Origin: an archaeon
GTDB lineage: Archaea > Iainarchaeota > Iainarchaeia > Iainarchaeales > Iainarchaeaceae
Assembly: GCA_005239615.1 (NCBI GenBank)
Contig: SBBR01000030.1
Location: forward strand, 1-10,547
Length of the DNA stretch: 10,547 nucleotides
Reading direction: 5' to 3'
In this document: piece after piece, positions 1 to 6,704 of the stretch
Position numbering within the stretch: position 1 is the stretch's first letter
How the letters are laid out: each line of letters opens with the position of its first letter
Notes under the pieces: generated by a model
Databases searched by the model: none
Told to the model about the DNA's origin: nothing
What the model saw: only the letters and a program-made list of their open reading frames with translations
Position numbers and translations under genes: made by a program

Positions 1-26
1 CTGCCTGAGGAGGACAATCAGCAGGA

Positions 27-34
27 TTTTAATT
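27..34 (+). promoter_or_regulatory. Weak TATA-like box ahead of the TrmB-family gene
   Basis: The AT-only octamer TTTTAATT is centred about 27 bp before the ATG at 58, the distance expected for an archaeal TATA box driving a leaderless transcript. No Shine-Dalgarno sequence sits close to that ATG. The frame of the gene stays open back to base 1, so a start outside the window cannot be excluded. The call rests on spacing and composition only. Confidence 0.25.
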
Positions 35-57
35 GCTGCCGCAGCGAAATATCGGTT

Positions 58-809
58 ATGGAACTCTCCTTCCTGCGCGAGCTGGGCCTCACCCAGAACG
101 AGATAAGGATTTATTCCGCGCTGCTAAGCCTTGGCTCCGCTCCCTCAGGCAAGATAACCTTCGAGACCGGCCTGCATCGCTCGCGCGTTTACGAAGGCCT
201 GAGCAGGCTCATGGAAAAGGGATTGGTGGGGTCGGTGAAGAGCGGGAAAACCACATTCTTCGAGACCACTTCCTCTGAGAGGGTCCTTGACGTGCTTGAG
301 GACGAGAAGCTCGCGCTGGAGAAGAGGATAAGGAAAGTGAAAAAGCACATTCCAGAGCTGAACAGGTTCAGGGAGACAAAGCCCACAGCCGAGGCCTACA
401 TCCTACAGGGGGTGGAGGGCTTCAAGGCGATGAGACGCGATGTGCTAAAGCACGCGGCTAGGCATTCAGGCAACGAACTGCTCTTGCTGGGTGCAATCGC
501 GCGCGAACCGAAGGTGATGCCGCAGTTTTACGAAAAATGGACAGGGAGAGGAGAAGGCTTGGCATAACCACCAGGATTCTGTACAAGTCCAACGTGAAGG
601 GCGATGTCAGGACTGAATACTGGGACAAAAGGAGGTTCCTGCCTCCGCACATCTCAAACCCTGCGGTGATAAACATCTACGGCGACAGGGTCGTGAACGT
701 GCTCTGGAAAGGCAATGTCCCGTTGTGCTTTATGATGGTGAACTGTGACATCGCCGACGCTTACAGGAAATACTTTGAGTTGCTCTGGAGCGTTTCGGAG
801 AAGGGGTGA
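58..809 (+). pseudogene. TrmB-family transcriptional regulator, interrupted by a one-base frameshift
   Basis: TrmB-family proteins are archaeal DNA-binding regulators, often sugar-responsive, with an N-terminal winged helix and a C-terminal effector domain. The first frame (58-567) shows the winged helix at residues 1-70, opening with the family-typical LRELGLTQNEIRIYSALL. A charged, probably coiled-coil linker follows at about 85-110, then the start of the C-terminal domain. The reading then runs off into a short unrelated tail. The second frame (537-809) continues the same domain without loss: RERRRLGITTRILY, then INIYGDRVVNVLW, ending in RKYFELLWSVSEKG. Joining the frames at the A5 run 533-537 gives about 250 residues, a normal family length. 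One missing A would restore the reading frame. This may be a true mutation, an assembly error or, less likely, a recoding site. ATG 58 is chosen because the winged helix starts right after it, although the frame is open upstream. Confidence 0.8.
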
Positions 810-832
810 ATTAAAATTGCCGTTTTCAGACC

Positions 833-848
833 ATAAAACCGGCTTTAT
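833..848. promoter_or_regulatory. Imperfect 16-bp palindrome downstream of the TrmB-family gene
   Basis: ATAAAACCGGCTTTAT reads the same on both strands except for one mismatched pair (positions 838 and 843). It lies 24 bp after the TGA at 807-809. It could be an operator for the next gene or a weak hairpin after the regulator gene. No T-run follows, so a terminator role is not well supported. Confidence 0.3.
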
Positions 849-873
849 AGGGCCTCAAAGCAGACAAAGTAAT

Positions 874-904
874 TTAATAATTAAGCAACGTTAATCAATG
901 ATTA
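874..904. promoter_or_regulatory. Pair of AT-rich palindromes, candidate operator upstream of the HTH_10 gene
   Basis: Two perfect odd-length palindromes lie just upstream of the TATA box of the HTH_10 gene: TTAATAATTAA at 874-884 and TAATCAATGATTA at 892-904. Their centres are 19 bp apart, close to two helical turns. The second ends 3 bp before the TATA box, where a bound protein could affect TBP/TFB loading. That they are regulator sites is inferred from symmetry and position. AT-rich spacers give some palindromes by chance. Confidence 0.4.
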
Positions 905-907
905 TGC

Positions 908-915
908 TTATATAT
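908..915 (+). promoter_or_regulatory. TATA box for the HTH_10 gene (leaderless transcript likely)
   Basis: TTATATAT is centred about 25.5 bp upstream of the ATG at 937, the standard archaeal distance from TATA box to transcription start. This puts the start of the mRNA at or next to the start codon. No Shine-Dalgarno sequence precedes the ATG, which agrees with a leaderless message. Confidence 0.65.
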
Positions 916-936
916 GCCCTAAAACAATAATATTAC

Positions 937-1635
937 ATGCAGGAAGTGGTTCTAGTAGAAGTGCAAGCAGCACACCAGTGCTGGTGCATCGAGCTGAGCG
1001 AAAAATTCAAGGATTCTAGCCTTACAGGAATACCTACACATGCCGAGCGCCCGAACAGCATTTCGCACATTTTTATCGTTCGCACCCCGGACATACCGAG
1101 GGTTATTGAATTCATCAAAAAGCACCCGATGACAACGATTGTAAAGGTGCTCAAGAAAAGCGAGGGCACGGCAATAGTTGTTGTCGAGCAGCCGAAAAAC
1201 TCTCTCTTCGTGACTGCCGCGACCAACTTCGGCGCTGTCATGACCGAACCGTCATACACGCATAATGGAACAGACACGCTCAGCCTGCTCTTCAGGGACG
1301 AAAAAAACGTGAAGGCGATGTTCTCCGAGCTTGTCGAGGACTACGATGTCAAGCTCCTCTCGAAAAGGTTAATCCCAGTAGAAGAGCTCTCGCTCGAAAC
1401 ATATCAGACATCCGGGTTTTTCAAGTTCCAGACCGCCTCAAGACTGCTCTCACAAAGGCAGAGGGAGGTCTTCTCGCTCGCGTGCCAAAGGGGATATTTC
1501 GAAATACCAAAGAAGGTCAGCATCGAGGAGCTATCGCGGGAAATGGGGCTCGATGCGAGAACCGTTGCAGATCATCTCAGAAGGGCACAGAGCAAGCTCT
1601 CGCCGGTCATCTCCGACATACTCAGGCTTTTCTAG
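937..1635 (+). CDS. HTH_10 (bacterio-opsin activator-type) transcriptional regulator
   Basis: This 232-residue protein ends in a typical HTH_10 DNA-binding domain at about residues 171-224. The domain starts LSQRQREVFSLACQRGYFEIP and has its recognition-helix region at LDARTVADHLRRAQ. This fold is found in archaeal regulators related to the bacterio-opsin activator Bat. The N-terminal 150 residues alternate strand-like and helical stretches and probably sense a signal. I do not recognise their ligand. His13, Cys15 and Cys17 (HQCWC) form a possible metal or redox site. The start at 937 fits the TATA box spacing. Its last 14 bases overlap the 3' end of the convergent radical SAM gene, so no terminator lies between them. 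Upstream palindromes may be its own operator, giving autoregulation, which is inference. The target genes are unknown; the neighbouring radical SAM and PLP genes are candidates. Confidence 0.85.
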   Translation: MQEVVLVEVQAAHQCWCIELSEKFKDSSLTGIPTHAERPNSISHIFIVRTPDIPRVIEFIKKHPMTTIVKVLKKSEGTAIVVVEQPKNSLFVTAATNFGAVMTEPSYTHNGTDTLSLLFRDEKNVKAMFSELVEDYDVKLLSKRLIPVEELSLETYQTSGFFKFQTASRLLSQRQREVFSLACQRGYFEIPKKVSIEELSREMGLDARTVADHLRRAQSKLSPVISDILRLF

Positions 1636-3337
1636 CTGGCGCGAGGCGGTAGCTGAAAAAGAGCCTCGCTTGCGGGGCACTCTCATCAATGCCTTGCGCC
1701 CTCAGCAGCTCACTTCCTGCCATGAAAAATTCCTCTTTCGGAGGCCGATTTCTCCTGACATAGAGCCCATCCGAATCCATGCGAAAATCCCGGCCGAGAA
1801 TCTCCCTCGCCTTGGCATAAAACCCCTCGAGCTTTGAGGGAGTGGACAGCAGGTAGCAGTTCCTGTCCTCAGGATTGGAGGTCCCGTTTTCTATCAGCCC
1901 ATAATATTTTGAGGTGATTTCATCGGCGGCCATGTTTGAGCCAACCAAAACCGACTGCGTGAGCCTTGTCATCGGGAATAGCTTTACTGATTCCATGAAA
2001 ACCATCTGCACGCCAAGTCCTGCAAGTTTTGATAGGGTGAAGCCAAAACTCTCAACATTGTCGGTGGGAAGGCCGACTAATATCGAACAGCCAACCATTA
2101 TTTTTGCCGCCCGCAGCCTGCGCAGCGTATCCTCGATGCACACAACCGGCGAGGCAAAACCCAGATAATTGACGCTTTTGCGCACGAGCTTGAGGCTTTG
2201 CTCATTGAGGGATTCCACGCCGATGTAAACATACCGGCAACCCGCGTCTGCTATCGCAGATATTATTTCCGCATCGAGACAGTCCGCGCGTGTCTGGCAT
2301 CCCCAGCTCACACACAGCCCATGTGCTTTGCGCAGTTGCGAGATTTTTTCGCAGAATTTGAGCGTTCTTGCCTTGTCTGAAGTGAAGGTGGCGTCCTCGA
2401 AAAAAACGTTTATTTTGCTGGAGCCGGATTTTTCTGAGAGGTATATAATGTACTCTGCTAGCCTTTCCAACTCCGAGACCTGGAGCGCTATTGCCTGCGC
2501 GCAGAACGAGCAGCGGTACTTGCATCCTCTCGCGCTTTGTATGCGAAAAGCACGCTCATCCCCCCAAATGTCGGGGAACACGTCATGGCTCAGGAACTCA
2601 AAATCCGGGAATGAAAGCGAGGCACCGGTCTGCCGCACATTCTGCCCGAGGCGGACCCCTGCGCCGACACCCTGTGACCCATTAGCACCATCGAGGCGGT
2701 AAGTGAGGCCCTGGATTTTGTCAAGAGAGCCATTGCCATCCACCACGAACTCAAGAAGCATTGGCAAGGACTGCTCGGCCTCCCCGACAAAAACGAAATC
2801 GAGCTGCGAGCAGTTTTTAATCGCGAACTCATGCGAAACCGTGGCATGGCTCCCGCCAAAAAAAACCAGAGAGCCACATTCCTTTACTAGCGATGCAAGG
2901 CGCATCGCGGAGTAATTGCTAGGCGAAGTCGCGGTAAAGCCCCAGATGATTGCCCTGCCAGCCTCTTGAAGAGCGCGCCTCAGAGCAAGAAGTGCCTTTT
3001 CCGGGTTTGTTGAATGGGAAAGCTCGAGGATTGTTGATTCAAACCCCTTCTTTTTGAGAACCGTTGCGAGCAACGAGAGCGCGAGCGGGGTGAAACCTCC
3101 GTCCGGTGCATAGTTGTTATCCTGCCCGAATTGCTCTTCGCAAACACGCACAAGTGGACGAAGTTTCCCTTTCGGGCCGAAGATTGCCATTTCTGATACA
3201 TTTGTCTCATTCGCAATGCATTTTGGCGGATGCACGAAAACCACCACTGGTTTTTTGCCCACCGCAAGCATTTTTCTGAACCGGGCGATTTGAGTCATTG
3301 CCCCCATCGCCTGGCAATCATGTACTTTGTCCTCCAT
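1622..3337 (-). CDS. Cobalamin-binding radical SAM enzyme (class B-like), substrate unknown
   Basis: Counting from the ATG at 3337 the protein has 571 residues. The N-terminal part (about 30-200) is a B12-binding fold: VVVFVHPPKC, then FTPLALSLLATVLKKKGF, then the loop GGSHATV and FVFVGEAEQSL. The radical SAM core follows, with the 4Fe-4S motif GCKYRCSFC (CX3CX2C; Cys272, Cys276, Cys279). Further hallmarks are FFEDATFTSD, YIGVES and LVGLPTDN. About 100 C-terminal residues are family-specific. Known members are mostly methyltransferases acting on unreactive carbon or phosphorus, or do other radical chemistry; the substrate here cannot be read. The frame is open to a TTG at 3409, but those 24 extra codons do not look conserved and would use up the promoter region. 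A later Met at 3271, nearer the first strand, is also possible. The gene is divergent from the PLP gene at 3425, which suggests a shared pathway, and convergent with the HTH_10 gene. Confidence 0.85.
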   Translation of the reverse strand: MEDKVHDCQAMGAMTQIARFRKMLAVGKKPVVVFVHPPKCIANETNVSEMAIFGPKGKLRPLVRVCEEQFGQDNNYAPDGGFTPLALSLLATVLKKKGFESTILELSHSTNPEKALLALRRALQEAGRAIIWGFTATSPSNYSAMRLASLVKECGSLVFFGGSHATVSHEFAIKNCSQLDFVFVGEAEQSLPMLLEFVVDGNGSLDKIQGLTYRLDGANGSQGVGAGVRLGQNVRQTGASLSFPDFEFLSHDVFPDIWGDERAFRIQSARGCKYRCSFCAQAIALQVSELERLAEYIIYLSEKSGSSKINVFFEDATFTSDKARTLKFCEKISQLRKAHGLCVSWGCQTRADCLDAEIISAIADAGCRYVYIGVESLNEQSLKLVRKSVNYLGFASPVVCIEDTLRRLRAAKIMVGCSILVGLPTDNVESFGFTLSKLAGLGVQMVFMESVKLFPMTRLTQSVLVGSNMAADEITSKYYGLIENGTSNPEDRNCYLLSTPSKLEGFYAKAREILGRDFRMDSDGLYVRRNRPPKEEFFMAGSELLRAQGIDESAPQARLFFSYRLAPARKA

Positions 3338-3424
3338 GCAATAATTGCCTTGCCCGGAACTAATAGTGATAGGCACAGTGTGCGCTGTATCAAGCCAGAA
3401 TAATTCCAATAGCGGTTATAATGT
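3338..3424. promoter_or_regulatory. Divergent intergenic region with AATAATT-centred palindromes
   Basis: This short spacer must hold the promoters of both flanking genes. It contains two perfect palindromes with the core AATAATT: GCAATAATTGC at 3338-3348, touching the radical SAM start codon, and GAATAATTC at 3398-3406. The second is centred about 23 bp before ATG 3425 and could serve as a TATA-like box for the plus-strand gene. Read on the other strand it could drive the radical SAM gene with a leader of roughly 40 nt. On the minus strand CTATTA (3361-3366) lies about 26 bp before ATG 3337. No single box is convincing, so the exact promoters remain open. Confidence 0.4.
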
Positions 3425-4477
3425 ATGAAAGGGCTAAAACTTGAGTGTGCCAAATGCGGCAGGGAATACCAATACAGCCTCGGACTTTTTACTTGTACGG
3501 ATTGCAATTCGCTGGGCTTTACAAACCTGCTTTTACGCGACCCGGAAGGTATGCTGTTGGAAAAAGATGAATCCGAGCATCGCAAGACCCCTTGCTACAA
3601 AATACCAGGGCTTAACAGGGCGCTTGGCATTCCTGAACTTTACATAAAGGACGAGACATTCAACAGGTTTGGCACTATGAAGGACAGGCGGTCCGATGTT
3701 CTTGTAAGGCTCGCACAGCATCACGGTTTTTCAAAAATATTCTGTGTCACGGGAGGAAATCTCGGCAATTCCCTTGCCGAATTTGCCGGGAAAGTCGGCA
3801 TCGGGTGCGTTGCCCTCGCTCCAAAAGACATACCAAAGAAAATCCTTGAGAAACTCGAGAAAAGGGCCACCCTTACAAAAGTTGAAACCCTCTTCGACCC
3901 TTCACAGGTATGGACTGCTGAAAGGGTTGTTGAGAATTTTCCGGACTCACTGGATGGGACTGCAAACAATCCGTGCTCCACCCGTGCCTACACAAAGATT
4001 GCAGCCGAACTATCTGAGCTAAACCCTGAACTAATTGTCGTGCCTCTGGGTTCGGGAGAGCTCTTCTGTGGCATTTGCCAGGGAATTGAAGAAACCGGCA
4101 TGCGCGCAAAAGTCATTGGGGTCTCGGTTTGTGACAAGAATCCTGTGGGCCTTGCACTCAGGCATGGAATTGATGAGGTGGCTCTTGAAGGCACTTTTGA
4201 AGAGAGGGCCGCAAACAAGATAGCTGTGCATTTCACCCCGCTTATGCCAATAATAATGCATTTCATCTCCAAAGGGCACATGTTTGCCGAAATATCAGAT
4301 AGACAAATGCAGGATGCCATCTTCGAGTACCAGCCTTACTTTGAGCAGGCGATTGAGCCGAGCAGCCTTAGCGTTTTTGCAGCGCTCGAAAAACTGCCCC
4401 TACAGGAAAAGGGAAAGAAGATTGTATGCGTGCTAACCGGTAGAAACCACACAAGCGAACCGCTCGGACACAGATGA
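3425..4477 (+). CDS. Threonine synthase-like PLP-dependent enzyme (fold type II)
   Basis: The protein has 350 residues. It begins with a zinc-ribbon-like motif (CAKC at 8-11 and CTDC at 24-27), as in archaeal threonine synthases. Then come the fold type II PLP signatures: NRFGTMKDR with the likely Schiff-base Lys86, TGGNLGNSLAEFAGKVG (109-125) in the place of the usual SGNTG substrate loop, a glycine turn GSGELFCGI (209-217) for the cofactor phosphate, EPSSLSVFAALEKL (311-324) and LTGRNHT (337-343). Threonine synthase converts O-phosphohomoserine to threonine; the related cysteate synthase acts on phosphoserine. Several active-site neighbours differ from classical ThrC (KDRR for KDRG, TGGNLG for SGNTG) and the chain is somewhat short, so I do not assign thrC. 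The gene is divergent from the cobalamin radical SAM gene, suggesting joint action on an amino acid-like substrate (inference). Its 3' end faces the atp operon across a hairpin. Confidence 0.8.
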   Translation: MKGLKLECAKCGREYQYSLGLFTCTDCNSLGFTNLLLRDPEGMLLEKDESEHRKTPCYKIPGLNRALGIPELYIKDETFNRFGTMKDRRSDVLVRLAQHHGFSKIFCVTGGNLGNSLAEFAGKVGIGCVALAPKDIPKKILEKLEKRATLTKVETLFDPSQVWTAERVVENFPDSLDGTANNPCSTRAYTKIAAELSELNPELIVVPLGSGELFCGICQGIEETGMRAKVIGVSVCDKNPVGLALRHGIDEVALEGTFEERAANKIAVHFTPLMPIIMHFISKGHMFAEISDRQMQDAIFEYQPYFEQAIEPSSLSVFAALEKLPLQEKGKKIVCVLTGRNHTSEPLGHR

Positions 4478-4490
4478 GGATAAAACTCCC

Positions 4491-4554
4491 AAGGCGGGGC
4501 CATGTAAAACCTGCTGATTCAAAACTTTAAAGAATCAGCCGGCTGCCCCGTCTT
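4491..4554. terminator. Nested hairpin at convergent gene ends, candidate bidirectional terminator
   Basis: Inner arms GCTGATTC (4513-4520) and GAATCAGC (4532-4539) pair perfectly over 8 bp around an 11-nt AT-rich loop. Outer arms AAGGCGGGGC (4491-4500) and GCCCCGTCTT (4545-4554) pair over 10 bp with one G-T pair. The structure starts 13 bp after the PLP gene stop and covers the stop codon and last codons of atpD. On the minus strand the inner stem is followed by AGGTTTTA, a short T-run of the kind archaeal termination uses. It fits a terminator for both converging units. Control of mRNA stability is an alternative. Confidence 0.55.
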
Positions 4555-5182
4555 CCTGCTTCTCCAGCCTCGCCTTGATGGTCTTTAGCGAGATGAACGA
4601 TTCGCGCTCCATTTCCTCGAGGCGCATCATGATGTACTTTGCCCTGCCTTTTAGGTCGGGTATGAGGACATAGTCGAGGGCGTTCACGCGCCTCTTGGTT
4701 TTTTCGATTTCCTTCAGGAGCTTCCTGAGTGCGTTCTCGGTCTCGGCGAGCTTGAGGACAATTTCGAGGCTCTTCTCAAATCCTTCAGCAGCCTCATCGA
4801 TTTTTGCGGAGCTTCCTGATATACTGTAGCCGCGTTGCTCCAGCGTTTTTGAGACATACTCACCTTTGAGGTGCGGGATGTGCACGCCCATAACATTCTT
4901 GGATTTCACATCGATGCGCGGAGCCCTCTTCACAGACATCGCAATCGCTTCCACTTCCAGTACGCCGTGGTGTGCCTGTGCCATTCCCAGTGCCCTGAAT
5001 GCGCTGCCCATCCGCGAGTTGAGCTCGTTGCGCTGGTCCTTAGCCTGCTTCAGTATCTTGAAAAACTCCAGTACGAGCACATCCCTCTTCTGCTTGAGTA
5101 GCTTGTGGCCGTTCTCTGCGAGCCTTATCCTGTTGCGCGTCTCAATCAGTTCCAGCCGCGTTGTCTTCACATCTTCGGCCAT
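4535..5182 (-). CDS. atpD: A-type ATP synthase subunit D (central stalk)
   Basis: Subunit D is the rotor shaft that sits inside the A3B3 head and passes rotation to the membrane ring. From ATG 5182 the protein has 215 residues, normal for the family. The N-terminus TTRLELIETRNRIRLAENGHKLLKQKRDVLV and the C-terminal KTKRRVNALDYVLIPDL are hallmark D segments. These long helices make an antiparallel coiled coil around a central part (about 70-130) carrying GVHIPHLKG. A TTG at 5212 would add ten residues unlike the family, whereas GGGAG lies 8 nt before ATG 5182. It is the last gene of the operon, about 100 bp after atpB. Its stop lies inside the nested hairpin at 4491-4554. Confidence 0.95.
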   Translation of the reverse strand: MAEDVKTTRLELIETRNRIRLAENGHKLLKQKRDVLVLEFFKILKQAKDQRNELNSRMGSAFRALGMAQAHHGVLEVEAIAMSVKRAPRIDVKSKNVMGVHIPHLKGEYVSKTLEQRGYSISGSSAKIDEAAEGFEKSLEIVLKLAETENALRKLLKEIEKTKRRVNALDYVLIPDLKGRAKYIMMRLEEMERESFISLKTIKARLEKQEDGAAG

Positions 5183-5283
5183 TCTTTCACTCCCACTATT
5201 TAAATTCACCAAATACCAAGTTGTCCGCCCTCGGTATTTTCTCGGAACGACCAGTGGCGCCAGGGTGTTTTTGTTGTTTGCGA

Positions 5284-6678
5284 TTACTCTTTCCTGAACT
5301 TCCCGCCGTACTTCTCGATGTGTTCCTTCTTCACCCTCTTGAGCTCTGCTTCTGGGAGCATCGAGAACATCTCCCAGCCGAGGTCAAGCGTTTTCTCGAT
5401 GCTCCTATCCTCCCCCTTTCCCTGCCTTATGAAGCGCTTCTCGAACTCGTCCGCGAACTTCAGGTATTTGCGGTCGGTCTCGCCGAGAGCCTCCTCACCC
5501 ACTATTGCGCTGAGGCTCCTAAGGTCCCTCCCTGTCGCGTATGCGGCGTAGAGCTGGTCTGCAACGCCCCTGTGGTCCTCGCGGGTCTTCTCCTTGCCAA
5601 TCCCGAGGTTCATGAGCCTCGAAAGGCAGGGCAGGACGTCAATTGGAGGATAGATTCCCTTGCGGTGCAGCTCCCTGCTCACGACAATCTGCCCTTCGGT
5701 GATATATCCTGTGAGGTCCGGTATCGGGTGGGTGATGTCGTCGGAAGGCATTGAAAGTATCGGGAATTGTGTCACGGAGCCTTTCTTGCCCTTTATGACC
5801 CCGGCCCTCTCGTAAATGGTCGAGAGGTCGGTGTACATGTAACCCGGGTATCCTCTCCTTCCAGGCACTTCCTTGCGCGCCCCAGCGATTTCGCGCAGTG
5901 CCTCGCAGTAGTTGGTCATGTCGGTGATTATCACGAGCACGTGCATGTTCTTCTCGAAAGCGAGGTATTCAGCAGTTGTGAGGGCCATGCGCGGGGTTAT
6001 GAGCCTTTCCACGCTAGGGTCATCCGCAAGATTGAGGAAGAGCACGCTCCTCTCCAAGGCACCTGTGCGCTCGAAGTCTTTCATAAAGAAGTTCGCTTCC
6101 TCGTGCGTAATGCCGACTGCCGCGAAGACAACTGCGAAGTTCTCGCCTTTCGCGCGCACCTTTGCTTGCCTCGCAATCTGCACAGCCACTTCATTGTGCG
6201 GAAGGCCTGCAGCCGAGAAAATCGGGAGCTTCTGGCCCCGCACAAGAGTATTGAGGCCGTCGATTGTGGAAATGCCTGTTTGTATGAAGTCTACCGGCTT
6301 GCTCCTCGCCACGGGGTTAATCGCTGCGCCGATGATGTCGAGTCTCTTCTCAGGCACAATGGGCGCGCCCTTATCAATGGGTTCTCCCAACCCTGAGAAT
6401 ACCCTTCCGAGCATGTCCTCGGAAACCCCAAGCTTCATTGTGTCGCCGAGGAACTTCACCTTCGTCTTCTCAATGTCAAGGCCTGTAGTTGGCCCGAAGA
6501 CCTGCACCACTGCAAGGCCTTTCGAGGTCTCGAGCACCTGGCCCTTCCTCTTCTCGCCGCTGGGTAGCTTCACTTCCACAATCTCGTTGTAGCCGACATT
6601 CTCGACTCTGCCCACAAAAACAAGCGGGCCTTCAATGTTCGTGACTGTCTGGTATTCCTTCATCATCGCCGCCATCAT
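5284..6678 (-). CDS. atpB: A-type ATP synthase subunit B (regulatory, non-catalytic head subunit)
   Basis: Three B subunits alternate with three A subunits in the ATP synthase head. From ATG 6678 the protein has 464 residues, the usual size. It opens with the beta-barrel domain (YQTVTNIEGPLVFVGRVENV). The nucleotide fold has FSAAGLPHNEVAVQIARQA at 154-172, where the Walker A lysine is absent, as expected for B. Other B hallmarks are SMPSDDITHPIPDLTGYITE (309-328) and the alpha/beta family signature PPIDVLPCLS (344-353). A GTG at 6708 would overlap the atpA stop (GTGA) and add ten residues. I prefer ATG 6678 or the adjacent ATG 6675 because AAGGTGA lies just upstream and the homologous part starts a few residues later. 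B is co-transcribed with atpA. Confidence 0.96.
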   Translation of the reverse strand: MMAAMMKEYQTVTNIEGPLVFVGRVENVGYNEIVEVKLPSGEKRKGQVLETSKGLAVVQVFGPTTGLDIEKTKVKFLGDTMKLGVSEDMLGRVFSGLGEPIDKGAPIVPEKRLDIIGAAINPVARSKPVDFIQTGISTIDGLNTLVRGQKLPIFSAAGLPHNEVAVQIARQAKVRAKGENFAVVFAAVGITHEEANFFMKDFERTGALERSVLFLNLADDPSVERLITPRMALTTAEYLAFEKNMHVLVIITDMTNYCEALREIAGARKEVPGRRGYPGYMYTDLSTIYERAGVIKGKKGSVTQFPILSMPSDDITHPIPDLTGYITEGQIVVSRELHRKGIYPPIDVLPCLSRLMNLGIGKEKTREDHRGVADQLYAAYATGRDLRSLSAIVGEEALGETDRKYLKFADEFEKRFIRQGKGEDRSIEKTLDLGWEMFSMLPEAELKRVKKEHIEKYGGKFRKE

Positions 6679-6680
6679 TT

Positions 6681-6687
6681 TCACCTT
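6681..6687 (-). promoter_or_regulatory. Ribosome binding site that decides the atpB start
   Basis: AAGGTGA on the minus strand matches the archaeal anti-Shine-Dalgarno. It sits 2 nt before ATG 6678 and 5 nt before ATG 6675. It lies downstream of the alternative GTG at 6708, so it supports initiation at one of the two ATGs. Confidence 0.6.
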
Positions 6688-6704
6688 CCCCTTCAATCCT
6701 GGCC

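Noticed and set aside
533..540. Programmed -1 frameshift in the TrmB-family gene
   Set aside because: The A5 run is shorter than typical slippery sites and I see no clear downstream stimulatory structure. A simple indel explains it better.
3338..3409. TTG start at 3409 for the radical SAM gene
   Set aside because: The added 24 residues precede the B12 fold without conserved pattern and would leave almost no room for the divergent promoters. It cannot be fully excluded.
5183..5283. Promoter or small gene in the atpB-atpD gap
   Set aside because: TTTAAATA-like sequence near 5197-5204 is too close to the atpD ATG for a normal TATA-to-start distance. The 8-bp palindrome TGGCGCCA at 5255-5262 has no T-run and is too short to interpret.
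5161..6592. Long plus-strand open frames (about 170-230 codons) opposite atpB
   Set aside because: They lie wholly antisense to a strongly conserved gene, show no recognisable domain, and are expected from its GC-rich codon bias.
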